A program made the translations under genes and the position numbers. Positions 12,441 through 22,873 of a stretch of 64,000 nt of DNA are shown piece after piece. The DNA is from Azolla caroliniana (taxonomy: Eukaryota > Polypodiophyta). The first letter of the stretch is position 1. Each line of letters starts with the position of its first letter. The stretch lies in assembly GCA_043228905.1 (NCBI GenBank), contig JBHGNT010000012.1:3162001-3226000 (forward strand). Direction: 5' to 3'. Under the pieces are notes generated by a model, which saw nothing but the letters and a program-made list of their open reading frames with translations, did not search any database and was not told the DNA's origin.

Positions 12441-12681
12441 TATGGTAAACGAGAAATAGAAAGAGAGGGAGAAAGGGAGAGAGAGAAAGAGAGGGAGAAA
12501 GAATGTTTTTATGATAATGTGTGTTTGTCTCTCTCTCTACAACCAACCAACCGACCACAGAGAGAGAATGTGGTGGTTATAGGTGCACCCTATTTTTGGG
12601 GTGCACCTTTTCATATCATAAGGTTACGTTTTGTATTTACTTTCTTATTTACTTATTTACACTAATTAGTTTATTACAACA
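12441..12681 (-). repeat. copia-2 3' LTR
   Basis: 241 bp, identical to 17427-17667. In sense orientation it begins TGTTGTAATAAAC and ends ACCATA, rather than the usual CA. It contains a perfect 10-bp inverted repeat, AGGTGCACCC and GGGTGCACCT, separated by 8 bases (12581-12608), and a GAGA-rich tract. Confidence 0.95.
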
Positions 12682-12690
12682 CCCCCCCAT
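12682..12690 (-). other. copia-2 polypurine tract
   Basis: On the minus strand the sequence ATGGGGGGG abuts the 3' LTR. It sits where plus-strand DNA synthesis is primed, just after the gag-pol stop codon. Confidence 0.85.
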
Positions 12691-12693
12691 AAA

Positions 12694-15600
12694 CTAATTA
12701 GTTGTGAACCGTTGTAATCCTAAATTTTCACAACAAGTTTCAAATTTGTCCGGAGGGAGAGCCTTTGTTAGAAAATCAGCCCACATATGATTTGTTGATG
12801 TAAACTCTAATGTAAGCTTGTTTTCTTCGGCTAACTCTCGTATAAAGTGATATTTTAAATCCACATGTTTTGTTTTCTCTGAGTGCTTTGGATTCTTCGT
12901 TAAGTAGATGCATGATATATTGTCGCAGAAGATTTTCAATTGGAGTGGTCCACATAGTTGGAGTTCTTTTATCACTGTTTGCAACCATAATCCTTCTTTA
13001 GCAGCCAATGCCACTGCTACGAACTCAGCTTCAGCAGATGAAAGTGTCACAGATTCTTGTTTTTTCGATTGCCACGTCACTGCTGCTCCTGCCATTATAA
13101 AAGAAAAACCAGCAGTAGATCTACGAGAATCAATGTCCCCCCCCCAATCCGAATCAGACCAACCAACAAGTGATTTGATTGGTCTTTCGGATTGGGATCG
13201 TTTATATGTTAATCCATAGTTAGATGTGTGTTTTAAATATCGCATAACTCGTTGAAGTGATTTCCAATGCATAAGACCAGGGTTATGCATAAAGCGTGAA
13301 AGATAGTTAATTGCAAAACAAAGGTCAGGACGAGTCCCTGTGACTAAATATCGAAGTTTTCCTATTAATTGTTTAAAAGGAAATTGTTGCATAAAATTAA
13401 TATCTCTTTTTGTGGTTGGACTATCAGATATGCTTAAGTTACATGTTAATGATAAGGGAGTAGTGCAAGGTTTAATGTTTAGCATTCCGAAGGATTTCAA
13501 AATTTCATTAATGAATTTATTTTGATGAATGATCAAGGTGCCCATACTACGATTACGCGTAACTTGCATGCCTAGGAAATAAGATAGGGGACCTAAATCT
13601 GTTATTGAAAATGCTTTGGAAAGCTCTAGCTTTGCTTGAGTAATTTCAGATGGTGTTCCGACTATAGGAATGTCATCAACATATAATGCTACCACTAACA
13701 ACCGATTAGATGAATGATTATGTCTAATGTATATATTTGGTTCTGATAACAATCTAGAATAGCCATGTGAGAGCATAAAATTGTTAAATTTTTGAAACCA
13801 TAACCTAGGAGATTGTTTGAGTCCATAAAGTGATCGATGTAATCGACACACATAGTTTGGTTGAGATTGTGACTCAAACCCAGGAGGTTGGGACATGTAG
13901 ATTTCCTCAGGTAAATCACCATGTAGAAATGCCGTTTGTACATCCAAATGATGTACTTCGAGATCAAGAATGGTGGCTAGAGCCATTAGGAGCCGAAAAG
14001 ATGCCATACGGAGGACGGGTGAAAATGTCTCAGAATAGTCAAGTCCTTCAACTTGAGAAAAACCACGAGCTACAAGTCGAGCTTTGTAACATGCAACAGT
14101 ACCATCAGGGTTTAGTTTTTTCTTCAACACCCATTTGCATGAAATAGGTGAGCGTCCCATTGGGAGTGGTACTAGAGTCCATGTTTTATTGGCCTCAAGA
14201 GATTCAAGTTCTTTTGCCATGGCGGCTTGCCATTCTACACGATCTGGACTTTGCAATGCCTCATTGATAGTTAAGGGATCATCAGAGACGTCTGATGTGG
14301 TTGTCGGGGAACCAAGAGCCGAAAAAGCAAACTCAGGTTCAAATCGATGGTCCGCAACAAGGGCATCAATTTTTTGTGTGTGATCATAAAGATCTTGAAT
14401 AGTACGAACTTTCTTTGGAGTTGATGTAGGGCTAAGTGAACTAGGTGATTTCGCATTGTCGCAACAATTTTTATCTTCTACATGTTGACTATTAGTGGGA
14501 TATGAGGTATTTCTACATCCTATTTTAATTACTTTTGCATCATTGTGACCATTGGTTTTCCCCTTACCATTAAGGCGTGAGGATCTTCGTAGTGGGATCA
14601 AGAGATTTTGAATAGGACGGGAACCTGAATAATCAATGTGAGTTAATTGTGTTCTATCTAAAGGCTTTTCCTTATGAGTGCTAAATTGTTTATTAAGCCT
14701 TTGTTTAGTTTGCGTAGAGTTAGTGTTTAAAATTGGAGTATGTACATCAGTTTGTTGTGATTGTTTGGTTATTAGGGGCAATAAGTTGGAGTCATTGGTT
14801 GAAACTGGGACTTCTGGGCGAACCTCTAGAGATGAACGCATTAGTGGAGGAGGGTTAATTGGCATATGGTCAAGTGTGACTTGTTGAATTTCCGAGGACA
14901 TTTGTGGAGCCCGCCAAGAATTAGTAGGTGATGATATTATTTCTTTATTAGATTCAATGTTAGACATGGTAGTCTCATCTTGTATCTTTTCATGGCCATG
15001 ATGTGGGTGAGGATTAGATATTAGCTTATCTTCATCAAATATCACTCGTCGACTAAATATAAATCTTTTGGATTTTGGGTCATATAATCGATAACCCTTA
15101 TAGCCATGAGGTTCGCCATACCCAACAAATATTGTGCGAACTGCGTGATTATCTAATTTTGATCGAGTTTCTAAGGGTACGAGTGCATATGATGGACATC
15201 CAAAGATTCTTAGATTTTCATAATTTGGATTTTTTCCAAACCACAAGGAAAATGGAGTTGTCCTAATTGATCGACTATATGTTCTATTGAATATATAACA
15301 AGCGGTTGAAACGGCCTCTTCCCAATATGTTCGGGGAAGGTTTGCAATGGCGAGCATGCTACGAGTGGCGTCCATATACAACCGGTTTCGCCGTTCAGCC
15401 CTTGAATTGTGTTGGGGTGTATATGGGATGGTAAACCGTTGTTGAATCCCATGGTTTTGGCAATAAGTTTGGAAGTTTTGGGACTTGAATTCTCCACCAT
15501 TGTCTGATTGTAGTACTTTAAGGGGTAAATCTTGTTGATTTGTTACAAGTTTGTGGTAGGCTTTAAATTTCTCAAGGACTTGATCACTACATTTTGTCTT

Positions 15601-17334
15601 GAGAAACGTGACCATCGTGAACCGAGTAAAGTCATCGATAAATGTTAGGAAATATACATTTCCAGATAGGGATGGGGTAGACAAAGGACCACATATATCC
15701 GTATGTACTAGTTGGAGGGGTTTGGTGGTCGTTGTAGGATGGGATGGAAATGGCGAGTTAGAAAGTTTTCCAAATATACACCCTTCGCAAAGGGATAATT
15801 TCGATTTACGAGGAAGAGTAAAGCCAATTGCTATATGTTGTCGGGCCATGTGAACCATTGTTTGATGGTTTAAGTGACCTAATCGATAGTGCCATAATAA
15901 GGTCATATAGTTTGATGTGTTTGAATCATCTATGTGGTGTGCTTCTTCAGCAGGTACCACAGAGCGGCCTAGAAGGTAAAGACATCCTTGTCTTGGACAA
16001 TTGACGACATAGCCTCGTCCAGAGGGTGTCTTATGACGAATGATACAATATTTGTGATAAAACTCGACGGATGTATTATCATTCGTGAGTTTATTGACAG
16101 ATATCAAGTTTTTGGCTATGTTAGGTATATAGTAAACTTCATTGATTTCAATGAAGTTCCCATCAGAAAGTTCAAGATGAGCAGTCCCATGTCCAAGGGC
16201 ATATTCAACCCCATTGTTCCCAAATCTAACCGGGAAAGGATGTTCTAAGGCCTTATAGTCTTTGAGCCATTCAACTCTTGAGGTGAGATGACATGTGGCA
16301 CCTGTATCAAGAATCCACGTTGAAGTGGGAGAATTGTTAAATGAAGTGAGGGCCATGAAGGCAATGAAAGAATCTTCATTATCTTCATCGGAATTTTGGT
16401 CATTATCACATATGTGATTATTTGGATCGTAGTCATCATGAGATGCATTATAAGATTGGTCTTCTTTATATGTTCTTTTCCCGTTGTTAGAATTCCTATA
16501 ACAATCTTTCGTTTCATGTCCGCTCCTTTGACAATTTTTACAAAAGGATCTAAGGAACCTAGATTTGTTATGATTCCTTGAATCGTTAAATTTAGAGGTT
16601 CGTGAATAAAATTTGGAGTTATTAGGTTGGTATGTTGATTTAGGTTTATTGTAAGGTTTTTTATTGTAATTTGGATGTTTGATATAAAGTGCGGTGTGAG
16701 ATGAGGAGGGTTGATTTATTGCCCTACGAAGTATGTTTTCTTGTGAGATTGATGCAACTAATGTTGGGACACTAATGTTGGCGGATGTGGATTTTGTACT
16801 TATAAATGGTTGCCATGATGGGGGTAGGGCGGCTAACAAGAGGGCAGATTGAACGGAACTTGGCAAACTAAGTCCTGAAAGGATTACATCATCAAGTCGA
16901 AGTCTCCAATTTTTAACGAATGTATCAACATCATCATTTTCATTCATATTCATATTTATTAATGTTTTTAAATTTGCAACTTGGGACGTAACGTCCGTAT
17001 GGAGGTAATCAGCCTCTAATCTATCCCATATTTGTTTGGAGGTAGTCAAGGTTCTCACACTTTGCTTAAGTGTGTCCTCCATATGAAGGAGAAGTTCTAA
17101 GCGAGCGTTTAAATCACGCCGCTTCCATGTTTGCACACCAAGTGCATTTGTGGGGTCGGGGCACACGTCTGTTCCATCGACGATTTTTAACAAGTCATGT
17201 TGTTCTAATATAATTTCCATGGTCATACGCCATGGTTGATAATTTTTATCATTCAATTTTTCAATATGATAAGTGCGAGACGATACCTGGGCGGCATTTG
17301 CCGCCACATTTGCTATCACTCCACCGTTTGACAT
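12694..17334 (-). CDS. intact copia gag-pol polyprotein (1,546 aa)
   Basis: A single frame encodes all functions for retrotransposition through a virus-like particle. In order: gag (about 20-210, with NYQPWRMTMEIIL), a zinc knuckle CKNCQRSGHETKDC (265-278), aspartic protease WILDTGATCHL (active site DTGA near 343), a GAG-pre-integrase domain with H-x-H and C-x2-C (about 480-520), an integrase core with catalytic D546, D611 and E647, reverse transcriptase (about 1040-1290) with YVDD at 1218-1221, and RNase H (about 1390-1520; SDSDWGGD, SSAEAE, CDN). The integrase motif reads QHNSRAERRNR in place of the common QNGVAERKNR, but the glutamate is kept. The start ATG lies 79 bases from the primer-binding site, and the stop lies 12 bases from the LTR. 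No frameshift or premature stop is present, so it is probably functional if expressed. Confidence 0.97.
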   Translation of the reverse strand: MSNGGVIANVAANAAQVSSRTYHIEKLNDKNYQPWRMTMEIILEQHDLLKIVDGTDVCPDPTNALGVQTWKRRDLNARLELLLHMEDTLKQSVRTLTTSKQIWDRLEADYLHTDVTSQVANLKTLINMNMNENDDVDTFVKNWRLRLDDVILSGLSLPSSVQSALLLAALPPSWQPFISTKSTSANISVPTLVASISQENILRRAINQPSSSHTALYIKHPNYNKKPYNKPKSTYQPNNSKFYSRTSKFNDSRNHNKSRFLRSFCKNCQRSGHETKDCYRNSNNGKRTYKEDQSYNASHDDYDPNNHICDNDQNSDEDNEDSFIAFMALTSFNNSPTSTWILDTGATCHLTSRVEWLKDYKALEHPFPVRFGNNGVEYALGHGTAHLELSDGNFIEINEVYYIPNIAKNLISVNKLTNDNTSVEFYHKYCIIRHKTPSGRGYVVNCPRQGCLYLLGRSVVPAEEAHHIDDSNTSNYMTLLWHYRLGHLNHQTMVHMARQHIAIGFTLPRKSKLSLCEGCIFGKLSNSPFPSHPTTTTKPLQLVHTDICGPLSTPSLSGNVYFLTFIDDFTRFTMVTFLKTKCSDQVLEKFKAYHKLVTNQQDLPLKVLQSDNGGEFKSQNFQTYCQNHGIQQRFTIPYTPQHNSRAERRNRLYMDATRSMLAIANLPRTYWEEAVSTACYIFNRTYSRSIRTTPFSLWFGKNPNYENLRIFGCPSYALVPLETRSKLDNHAVRTIFVGYGEPHGYKGYRLYDPKSKRFIFSRRVIFDEDKLISNPHPHHGHEKIQDETTMSNIESNKEIISSPTNSWRAPQMSSEIQQVTLDHMPINPPPLMRSSLEVRPEVPVSTNDSNLLPLITKQSQQTDVHTPILNTNSTQTKQRLNKQFSTHKEKPLDRTQLTHIDYSGSRPIQNLLIPLRRSSRLNGKGKTNGHNDAKVIKIGCRNTSYPTNSQHVEDKNCCDNAKSPSSLSPTSTPKKVRTIQDLYDHTQKIDALVADHRFEPEFAFSALGSPTTTSDVSDDPLTINEALQSPDRVEWQAAMAKELESLEANKTWTLVPLPMGRSPISCKWVLKKKLNPDGTVACYKARLVARGFSQVEGLDYSETFSPVLRMASFRLLMALATILDLEVHHLDVQTAFLHGDLPEEIYMSQPPGFESQSQPNYVCRLHRSLYGLKQSPRLWFQKFNNFMLSHGYSRLLSEPNIYIRHNHSSNRLLVVALYVDDIPIVGTPSEITQAKLELSKAFSITDLGPLSYFLGMQVTRNRSMGTLIIHQNKFINEILKSFGMLNIKPCTTPLSLTCNLSISDSPTTKRDINFMQQFPFKQLIGKLRYLVTGTRPDLCFAINYLSRFMHNPGLMHWKSLQRVMRYLKHTSNYGLTYKRSQSERPIKSLVGWSDSDWGGDIDSRRSTAGFSFIMAGAAVTWQSKKQESVTLSSAEAEFVAVALAAKEGLWLQTVIKELQLCGPLQLKIFCDNISCIYLTKNPKHSEKTKHVDLKYHFIRELAEENKLTLEFTSTNHMWADFLTKALPPDKFETCCENLGLQRFTTN

Positions 17335-17410
17335 GGTCGAAAGTCGTTTCTTTAATTCGCACGTTCGTTATTAACACCGCGACACAAATCTTGGTGGGGT
17401 TGGACTCCTT

Positions 17411-17426
17411 CACCGCTCTGATACCA
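17411..17426 (-). other. copia-2 primer-binding site (tRNA-iMet)
   Basis: The minus strand reads TGGTATCAGAGCGGTG directly inside the 5' LTR. TGGTATCAGAGC is complementary to the 3' end of plant initiator tRNA-Met, the usual primer of copia elements. Confidence 0.95.
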
Positions 17427-17667
17427 TATGGTAAACGAGAAATAGAAAGAGAGGGAGAAAGGGAGAGAGAGAAAGAGAGGGAGAAAGAATGTTTTTATGA
17501 TAATGTGTGTTTGTCTCTCTCTCTACAACCAACCAACCGACCACAGAGAGAGAATGTGGTGGTTATAGGTGCACCCTATTTTTGGGGTGCACCTTTTCAT
17601 ATCATAAGGTTACGTTTTGTATTTACTTTCTTATTTACTTATTTACACTAATTAGTTTATTACAACA
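17427..17667 (-). repeat. copia-2 5' LTR
   Basis: 241 bp, identical to the 3' LTR at 12441-12681. It should carry the element's promoter in its minus-strand sense. Confidence 0.95.
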
Positions 17668-17672
17668 CAACT

Positions 17673-18578
17673 AAATTCGCCCATCAAATAGTCAGAGAAA
17701 GAGGAAGAAGAATAAAAAGGGTCTCATTCGTGTTTTGGAATTGCATCTTGCATTCCATCTGTACTCCATCCATATAGGGTCCACGAATGGGTCCTTTGTA
17801 CCAAGTGGGGGATGATTCTCTACAGAATCAAGAAAGAAACTTGGGCATCTTAGATGAATCTTAGAGACCTTATTATATGCTCAAAGCTACTGTAATGGAT
17901 TCTCCTCTTGACACCACCATCACAAAAATTGATACATAGCAGCAATGGTAGACAGAGAGCTTCTTCTTCTCAACATGGTAAAGGTAGGGAGAAATGCATC
18001 ACAGTAAAAGACAAATGTATCGTTGAAGTAGATAGAAGAGAGATTTCATATGATATTATCTATATGTATAAAATGCTTCAATGTTGTCCCATAAATGAAA
18101 AACAAAACATAACAGTGTCAAATGTTTGGATAATTCTGATGGTGTATCACTATCCAATAAACCAATGTTGGAGTCTTCTGTTTCTCATACCTTTATCACA
18201 CATCTCCCAGTATCTTAATATATTTGATGGTCTCATACCCACTATCCTCTTTTGATGGTCCCATAACACCACAATTTCTTAAAGTTGTTGTATATTTATG
18301 ACTATTTGTCATGTCCTTGTTTCCGAACTTCTGTAATTACATATAATCCCAACCCTATAATGTAAATGTTTTGAGATCATCTATCAAAATCATCAATTAA
18401 CATTACATGTGATAAAGGGATGGCGTTATATGCTAAACATTATATGTTAAATATTTCAATCCAATCTTGTTTCTCAATTCCTCTTCTTAACAATAGTGTC
18501 TCCTCTAGTTGACATATTCTCCATCTATATGGACGATAAAAATTCTAATTCTCCTCTTCAGGTCTGTGATAAATTGAT
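17673..18578. other. intergenic, no gene seen
   Basis: AT-rich sequence with no recognisable domain. It may include diverged upstream parts of the RING pseudogene that follows, but I could not align any. Confidence 0.5.
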
Positions 18579-18958
18579 GGCATAATTCAGATTTCAGAAC
18601 CTTTGGCAAATGTTTTGTGCCTGAAGGGTTAAGCAAGCTTGCTATACAACGATTACACTAAAAGATATTTAATCTTCCTTCCTAAGGTATGTCGAAAGGA
18701 TAAGGAAGTGGAGACAATTCTCTGAAGCATTTAAATTGTTGGATTTGTTTAGAACAGTTTGGATCTGGCCAGCATCTTTATTCATTTAAACTTAATTTAC
18801 AATGTATGATTTGTCTTGTCAAGTGTCTTTCACCATGGTTTGAAATTAGCAATGGAGAATATATGTATATGATAGAGTCAAGGTAATGGAAGTGTCGATG
18901 ATGGATGTTTGATCATAGGGTGGTCCCATGTCCAAAGTTGTATATGCATGTATATCTA
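18579..18958 (+). pseudogene. decayed partial copy of the RING-H2 ligase gene
   Basis: This stretch aligns by eye with the last coding exon of the gene at 3001-5014 (about 4618-4950). Shared phrases include GGCATAATTC-GATTCAG, GGNTTAAGCAAG, GCTATACAACGA, a CGAAAGGATAAGGAAGTG block, TGTTTAGAAC and CACCATGG. Stops and indels break the frame. The first CxxC survives (NCWICLE) but the zinc-binding histidines are lost, so it cannot encode a RING domain. The match lies inside one exon of the parent, so it does not tell a processed copy from a segmental one. Confidence 0.8.
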
Positions 18959-19440
18959 ATTATGAAAAACCCACAACATTCTAGGATATTCTAGAATGTT
19001 GTAGAATGTTCTAGAGTTTTTACAATAATCAATATATTACAAACAGTAGCTTTTATCATCTCATATGACAATTAAAGTATTGAAAGTCGAGAAGTAACAA
19101 CACACACACATGCCCGCTCGTGCAATCTAGCAGAGAAAAAAGAGTCTTGGCAAGGTAACTAAACCTGGTTTGTGGAACACTCCATCTTCTTATGGCATAA
19201 AAAAAACAAAAATCGGCATAATTGATTGGACATTGCTAGTCATGATCCAACACTCCGAAAAGTCAATAGTCTGTTGATCTCTTACACAAAATACATATAT
19301 AATATAATGCTCATTATTGGTTATATGATTAGAGATGTGCAAAGACTGAGTCGAGTGTCTATCACGAGGAAAATGTCGACGTAGAAACTAGAACATTGTG
19401 TTGATTTACTCGTCTTTGGTTATATGATCAACATCCATAA
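18959..19440. other. intergenic, upstream of the PGG gene
   Basis: No gene is visible. A short palindromic phrase built on TTCTAGAATGTTG repeats occurs near 18980-19015. A purine-pyrimidine ACACAGACACAGAC tract (19470-19503) leads directly into the start codon of the next gene. Confidence 0.5.
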
Positions 19441-19506
19441 AGTCACTTGTTTTGTTAAATCTGATCTTACACACAAACACACAGACACAGACACAGACAC
19501 ACATAG

Positions 19507-20562
19507 ATGGAAATGTCGAGCCGCACGGATCGTACGAATAATCCTAGTATGCCATCTTCGTCTTCATCGGAGAATATCGGGTCGTCATCGACCCTTACTA
19601 CCAATGTCACCACCAAGGGCTTGACACCATCGGATCGTGCGGTTCTGTGGGAGATCGACATGGCACGCGGTTGTGTCGCAAACTTCAACAAGCTCCTCGG
19701 TGCCCACTCCATCATCCTCTCGCTCCTCGTGACTGTCAATCTCATCGGCTTCCTCCAGCCGCCCAAAGGATGGGTGGTGACCGATGTCCCGGGCCTCCCC
19801 GATGGCGGTCCCGACGATGGCCGTAACACTACCACCTCCTCTAGGATGACTACCAGCACCATGTACATGGAAAGCCCGTCGGTGCGCGCCTTCGCCGTCA
19901 CCAACAGCCTCTCTCTGTACAGTGCCATATCTGGCCTCCTCTTTTATATCTATTGCAGCTATGGCGGCTTCCTCTCGTTGGAATCGATCTCCCTCCCGGC
20001 CGACATGATCTATGATGAGCAAGGCATCAATCTCCTCCACAACTTCCGCGCGTGCCTCCGGTGCGTCGTGCTCCCTTCCTTGCGCCGCCGCATCACGCTC
20101 CTCTTCGGCTTCCTCACGTGCTCCCTCATGTTCTCGGGGATGGCCTTCGTGTCGGCCGGATTGGCCGCGGTTGGCCACAACTGGCGTACAGGCTACGTGG
20201 TGGTGCCCGCCATCTTCGGATGTGCCCTCGTGTTCGGTTTGCTGGTGCTGGTGGTTGTGAAGCACCACCATGAGATCAAATTCGATGATCGGTTCAATGT
20301 GTTCTGGAAGGAGATTGCGGGGATCAACAAAATGCCGGAGCTGTGGACGGTCAAGAGTACGACATGCCAGGCTCTCGATCCAGCCCCTTTGATCCGTAGG
20401 CGTATGCGCACCAGAATAACCAACGAAGAAGGTGTAGCTGATGGATCCCGGAATCCCAGTGTCAATGACATGGAGCCATATTTTGTGTATCTACTCAACC
20501 AGAATCCGAATCGGCAATCGCAGTCTTCGAATATATCCAACCTTGAATACCACCCCTACTGA
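19507..20562 (+). CDS. PGG-domain-like four-helix membrane protein (351 aa)
   Basis: This intronless gene has an N-terminal Ser/Thr-rich tail (1-40) and about four hydrophobic segments (68-83, 128-150, 197-222, 230-251), with QPPKGW directly after the first. That layout matches the PGG domain (four membrane helices, FQPPGG-like motif) found at the C-terminus of plant ankyrin-repeat membrane proteins. No ankyrin repeats are present, so this is a PGG-only form. A soluble basic tail follows (265-351). The role is unknown; ankyrin-PGG relatives act in plant stress and defence signalling. The coding sequence is markedly GC-richer than its surroundings. Translation could start at either of two in-frame ATGs (19507 or 19513). 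Confidence 0.8.
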   Translation: MEMSSRTDRTNNPSMPSSSSSENIGSSSTLTTNVTTKGLTPSDRAVLWEIDMARGCVANFNKLLGAHSIILSLLVTVNLIGFLQPPKGWVVTDVPGLPDGGPDDGRNTTTSSRMTTSTMYMESPSVRAFAVTNSLSLYSAISGLLFYIYCSYGGFLSLESISLPADMIYDEQGINLLHNFRACLRCVVLPSLRRRITLLFGFLTCSLMFSGMAFVSAGLAAVGHNWRTGYVVVPAIFGCALVFGLLVLVVVKHHHEIKFDDRFNVFWKEIAGINKMPELWTVKSTTCQALDPAPLIRRRMRTRITNEEGVADGSRNPSVNDMEPYFVYLLNQNPNRQSQSSNISNLEYHPY

Positions 20563-21660
20563 TGATTAGTTAATAGGATGGTATGTTCATCCCCTCTAAA
20601 TAATCTTGTAGGCATGAAATTTTTTATAATCAATTTGTTATTCTTCTATGTGTTTCCATAGTTACTGTTCATAATGGGCATTTCCCAACACTTACTCTTA
20701 CAATCTGTTTTGGGGCTCTACAGATGTCGGAATTTTTGTTTTTTTTTGGTAGTTTGCCGCATTTGTGGCGGAATGTCTGTTATTTTGTCCGTTAGAATTT
20801 GCGGCACTATGAGAAAAATGCCGGCTTATTTACCATAGTAAATGCTCGAAGCATCCCATTCTGTATATATAACTATTATAAGAAGAAGATAATATGAAAA
20901 TGATCAGTTGTATGCTAATTTAATTCTATGAATAAAGAACTTTATAATTTGTTCACTTCCTCTCTGGCAAATTCTTTTCTTCTAAGGAAACATGATTGAT
21001 GGAGTACCTAGGGAATATGAGGGGAGCCCATCAGTTTTCTTAGGCTTAGTGAAGAAACTTGTCATGAACTTTTTTCATGTAGATTTTGATTGGTATGCTT
21101 AGTGAATATCAAGAGAGCCCATAGGCTTCCTTATTTTTACTAATGTGCATTCTATTATGTGAAGAAACATGTCATGAACTTCTTTTCAATTCGGTTTTGA
21201 TTTTATTGAACTAGTAATATCAAGGGAGGCCATCAATTCTCCCATGCCGCCTTAATATTAATCCCTCTTTCAACACTCTAGATCCCACGGTTTTTTCCTT
21301 CTTTGAATAATTTATGTGATAGTCTTCGAGAGAGACGATCAATTACTCGTGAAGAGAATGCCTTTTTTATACTGTGTGGAAGATTGCATCCATGGATGAT
21401 GTAGGGTGACAAGCATAAATGCCAATAGATAATTATGCCCCTCAAATATTTTGATGGATTCGAAATAATATACTTCATGTCTTATGGACCTCGACAATAA
21501 TCAGAATCCCTTTGCAAAGATTGAATGCAAAGAGCATGATGATAGCAAGAATACATGTAGGCTGTGGTTAGACTCATTTGTGAATGAAGATTCCAATGCA
21601 TGTGGTCTCAACACGAAAAAGTAAAAGATTCATAAGAGTACAATGGCAAGGAACAAGTAA
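20563..21660. other. intergenic, includes probable 3' UTR of the PGG gene
   Basis: Contains AATAAAG-type signals (for example near 20930) that could serve polyadenylation. No further gene or paired repeat was recognised. Confidence 0.45.
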
Positions 21661-22055
21661 ATATTTCTTGTGGTTTAGATACTATAATTAGTGATGATGA
21701 GTATTAATATTAATTATAATGTACACACCTCGACATTAGTTAGTTTTGTGGTTTAGATACTATAATTAGTGATGATGAGTATTAATATTAATTATAACGT
21801 ACACACCTTGACATTAGTTAGTTTTTTGGTTTAGATACTATAATTAGTGATGATGAGTATTAATATTAATTATAACGTACACACCTCGACATTAGTTAGT
21901 TTTGTGGTTTAGATACTATAATTAGTAAATATTTCTTAGAATATGAGTATTGGAAGATGACGACAATATTTCTTGTGGTTTAGATACTATAATTAGTGAT
22001 GATTCATGAATATGGTAACGTACACACCTCGACATTAATTAGTTTTGTAATGTGA
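21661..22055. repeat. 78-bp tandem repeat, about 5 copies
   Basis: The unit starts TGGTTTAGATACTATAATTAG and includes GTACACACCTCGACATTAG. It recurs at 21671, 21749, 21827 and 21905 (exact 78-base spacing) and at 21975 (a shortened copy). The first three units are nearly identical. Confidence 0.92.
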
Positions 22056-22613
22056 TTATGTGACTATTATTTCGATTGATCAATGCAATAAAAAGGCGAA
22101 TCTATTTTGCTTATGATCAAATGTGTATATATTTCCAATATAATCAAATAACTACCAGATTTCGGTGAATTTGTAGTGTCACTAGTTGAGATATCAAAAT
22201 TTGGTTTATTTCCTCCAATACATTGAAATTTGTTGATGATGATGATGAATAGAAGGTAGAATAATTGAGTACATGAGTAGAAGGTGGTTTTCGTAGCCAT
22301 TTGGGTATAATTTGCATAGGCACAATACCTTGCTTTTTATGCTCATGATATGATTGAAGACAGGGATGTGTGTGAGAGAGAAAGCAAAGTGTATTACAAA
22401 TATGTAAAACATAATGGTGAAAAAGCTATATTCCATGAAAGCATGTTAAGGAAGGTTGAGGTGGTGGGGTTTTTTCTACTCAAGTTGAACCCACAACTAA
22501 AAAGCAATAAATAAAATGGTAGGGGTTATAAAAGGGAGAGATGTGTTAGCCGATAGGCTACCCAGAGTCCAAGGGTCGGAGTTGGAGTCGACAATACTCG
22601 GAGTCGACAATGT
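22056..22613. other. intergenic, no gene seen
   Basis: AT-rich sequence. A GTTATAAAAGGG TATA-like box at about 22526 and a short repeat of CGGAGT(C/T)GACAAT-type phrases precede the gypsy-1 insertion. This sequence resumes at 31979 after gypsy-1. Confidence 0.4.
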
Positions 22614-22618
22614 GAACA

Positions 22619-22873
22619 TATTAAGAGTCTATTACTAATCAATAGACCAAACTAAAGTAGAAGAAACAAAATAGATTGGATAGAAGAACCCGTTCCACCC
22701 GACCACCCCCGAGCTATGATCTAGACATAGCCAACCTACCACCGACGTCCCATACCACCACATATTAGGATGACTAATACCTTGGAAGAGATATTAAAAC
22801 CGATCGTCGAGAAGAAAGCCTAGCCCGCACCACCAATGTCTAAGACGCGATGTGCTTATGAGGGTAGCTAAGC
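22619..22873 (-). repeat. gypsy-1 3' LTR, distal part
   Basis: Matches the right-hand LTR from 31499 onward (TTAAGAGTCTATTACTAATC and following), including the CCGTTCCACCCGACCACCCC block. The LTR terminus has mutated from TG to TA. The LTR is interrupted after TAAGC at 22873. Confidence 0.9.

Larger units (their letters stand above)
12441..17667 (-). mobile_element. complete Ty1/copia retrotransposon (copia-2)
   Basis: This is an intact LTR retrotransposon on the minus strand. It has two identical 241-bp LTRs, a 5-bp target duplication CAACT (12436-12440 and 17668-17672), a primer-binding site for initiator tRNA-Met next to the 5' LTR, a purine tract next to the 3' LTR, and a single uninterrupted gag-pol frame between them. 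I compared the two LTRs base by base and found no difference, which implies a very recent insertion. It carries every part needed for autonomous transposition. Confidence 0.97.

Noticed and set aside
19585-20271. 228-residue minus-strand frame opposite the PGG gene
   Set aside because: It is an antisense shadow of a GC-rich gene. It has no domain and a His/Glu-rich composition.
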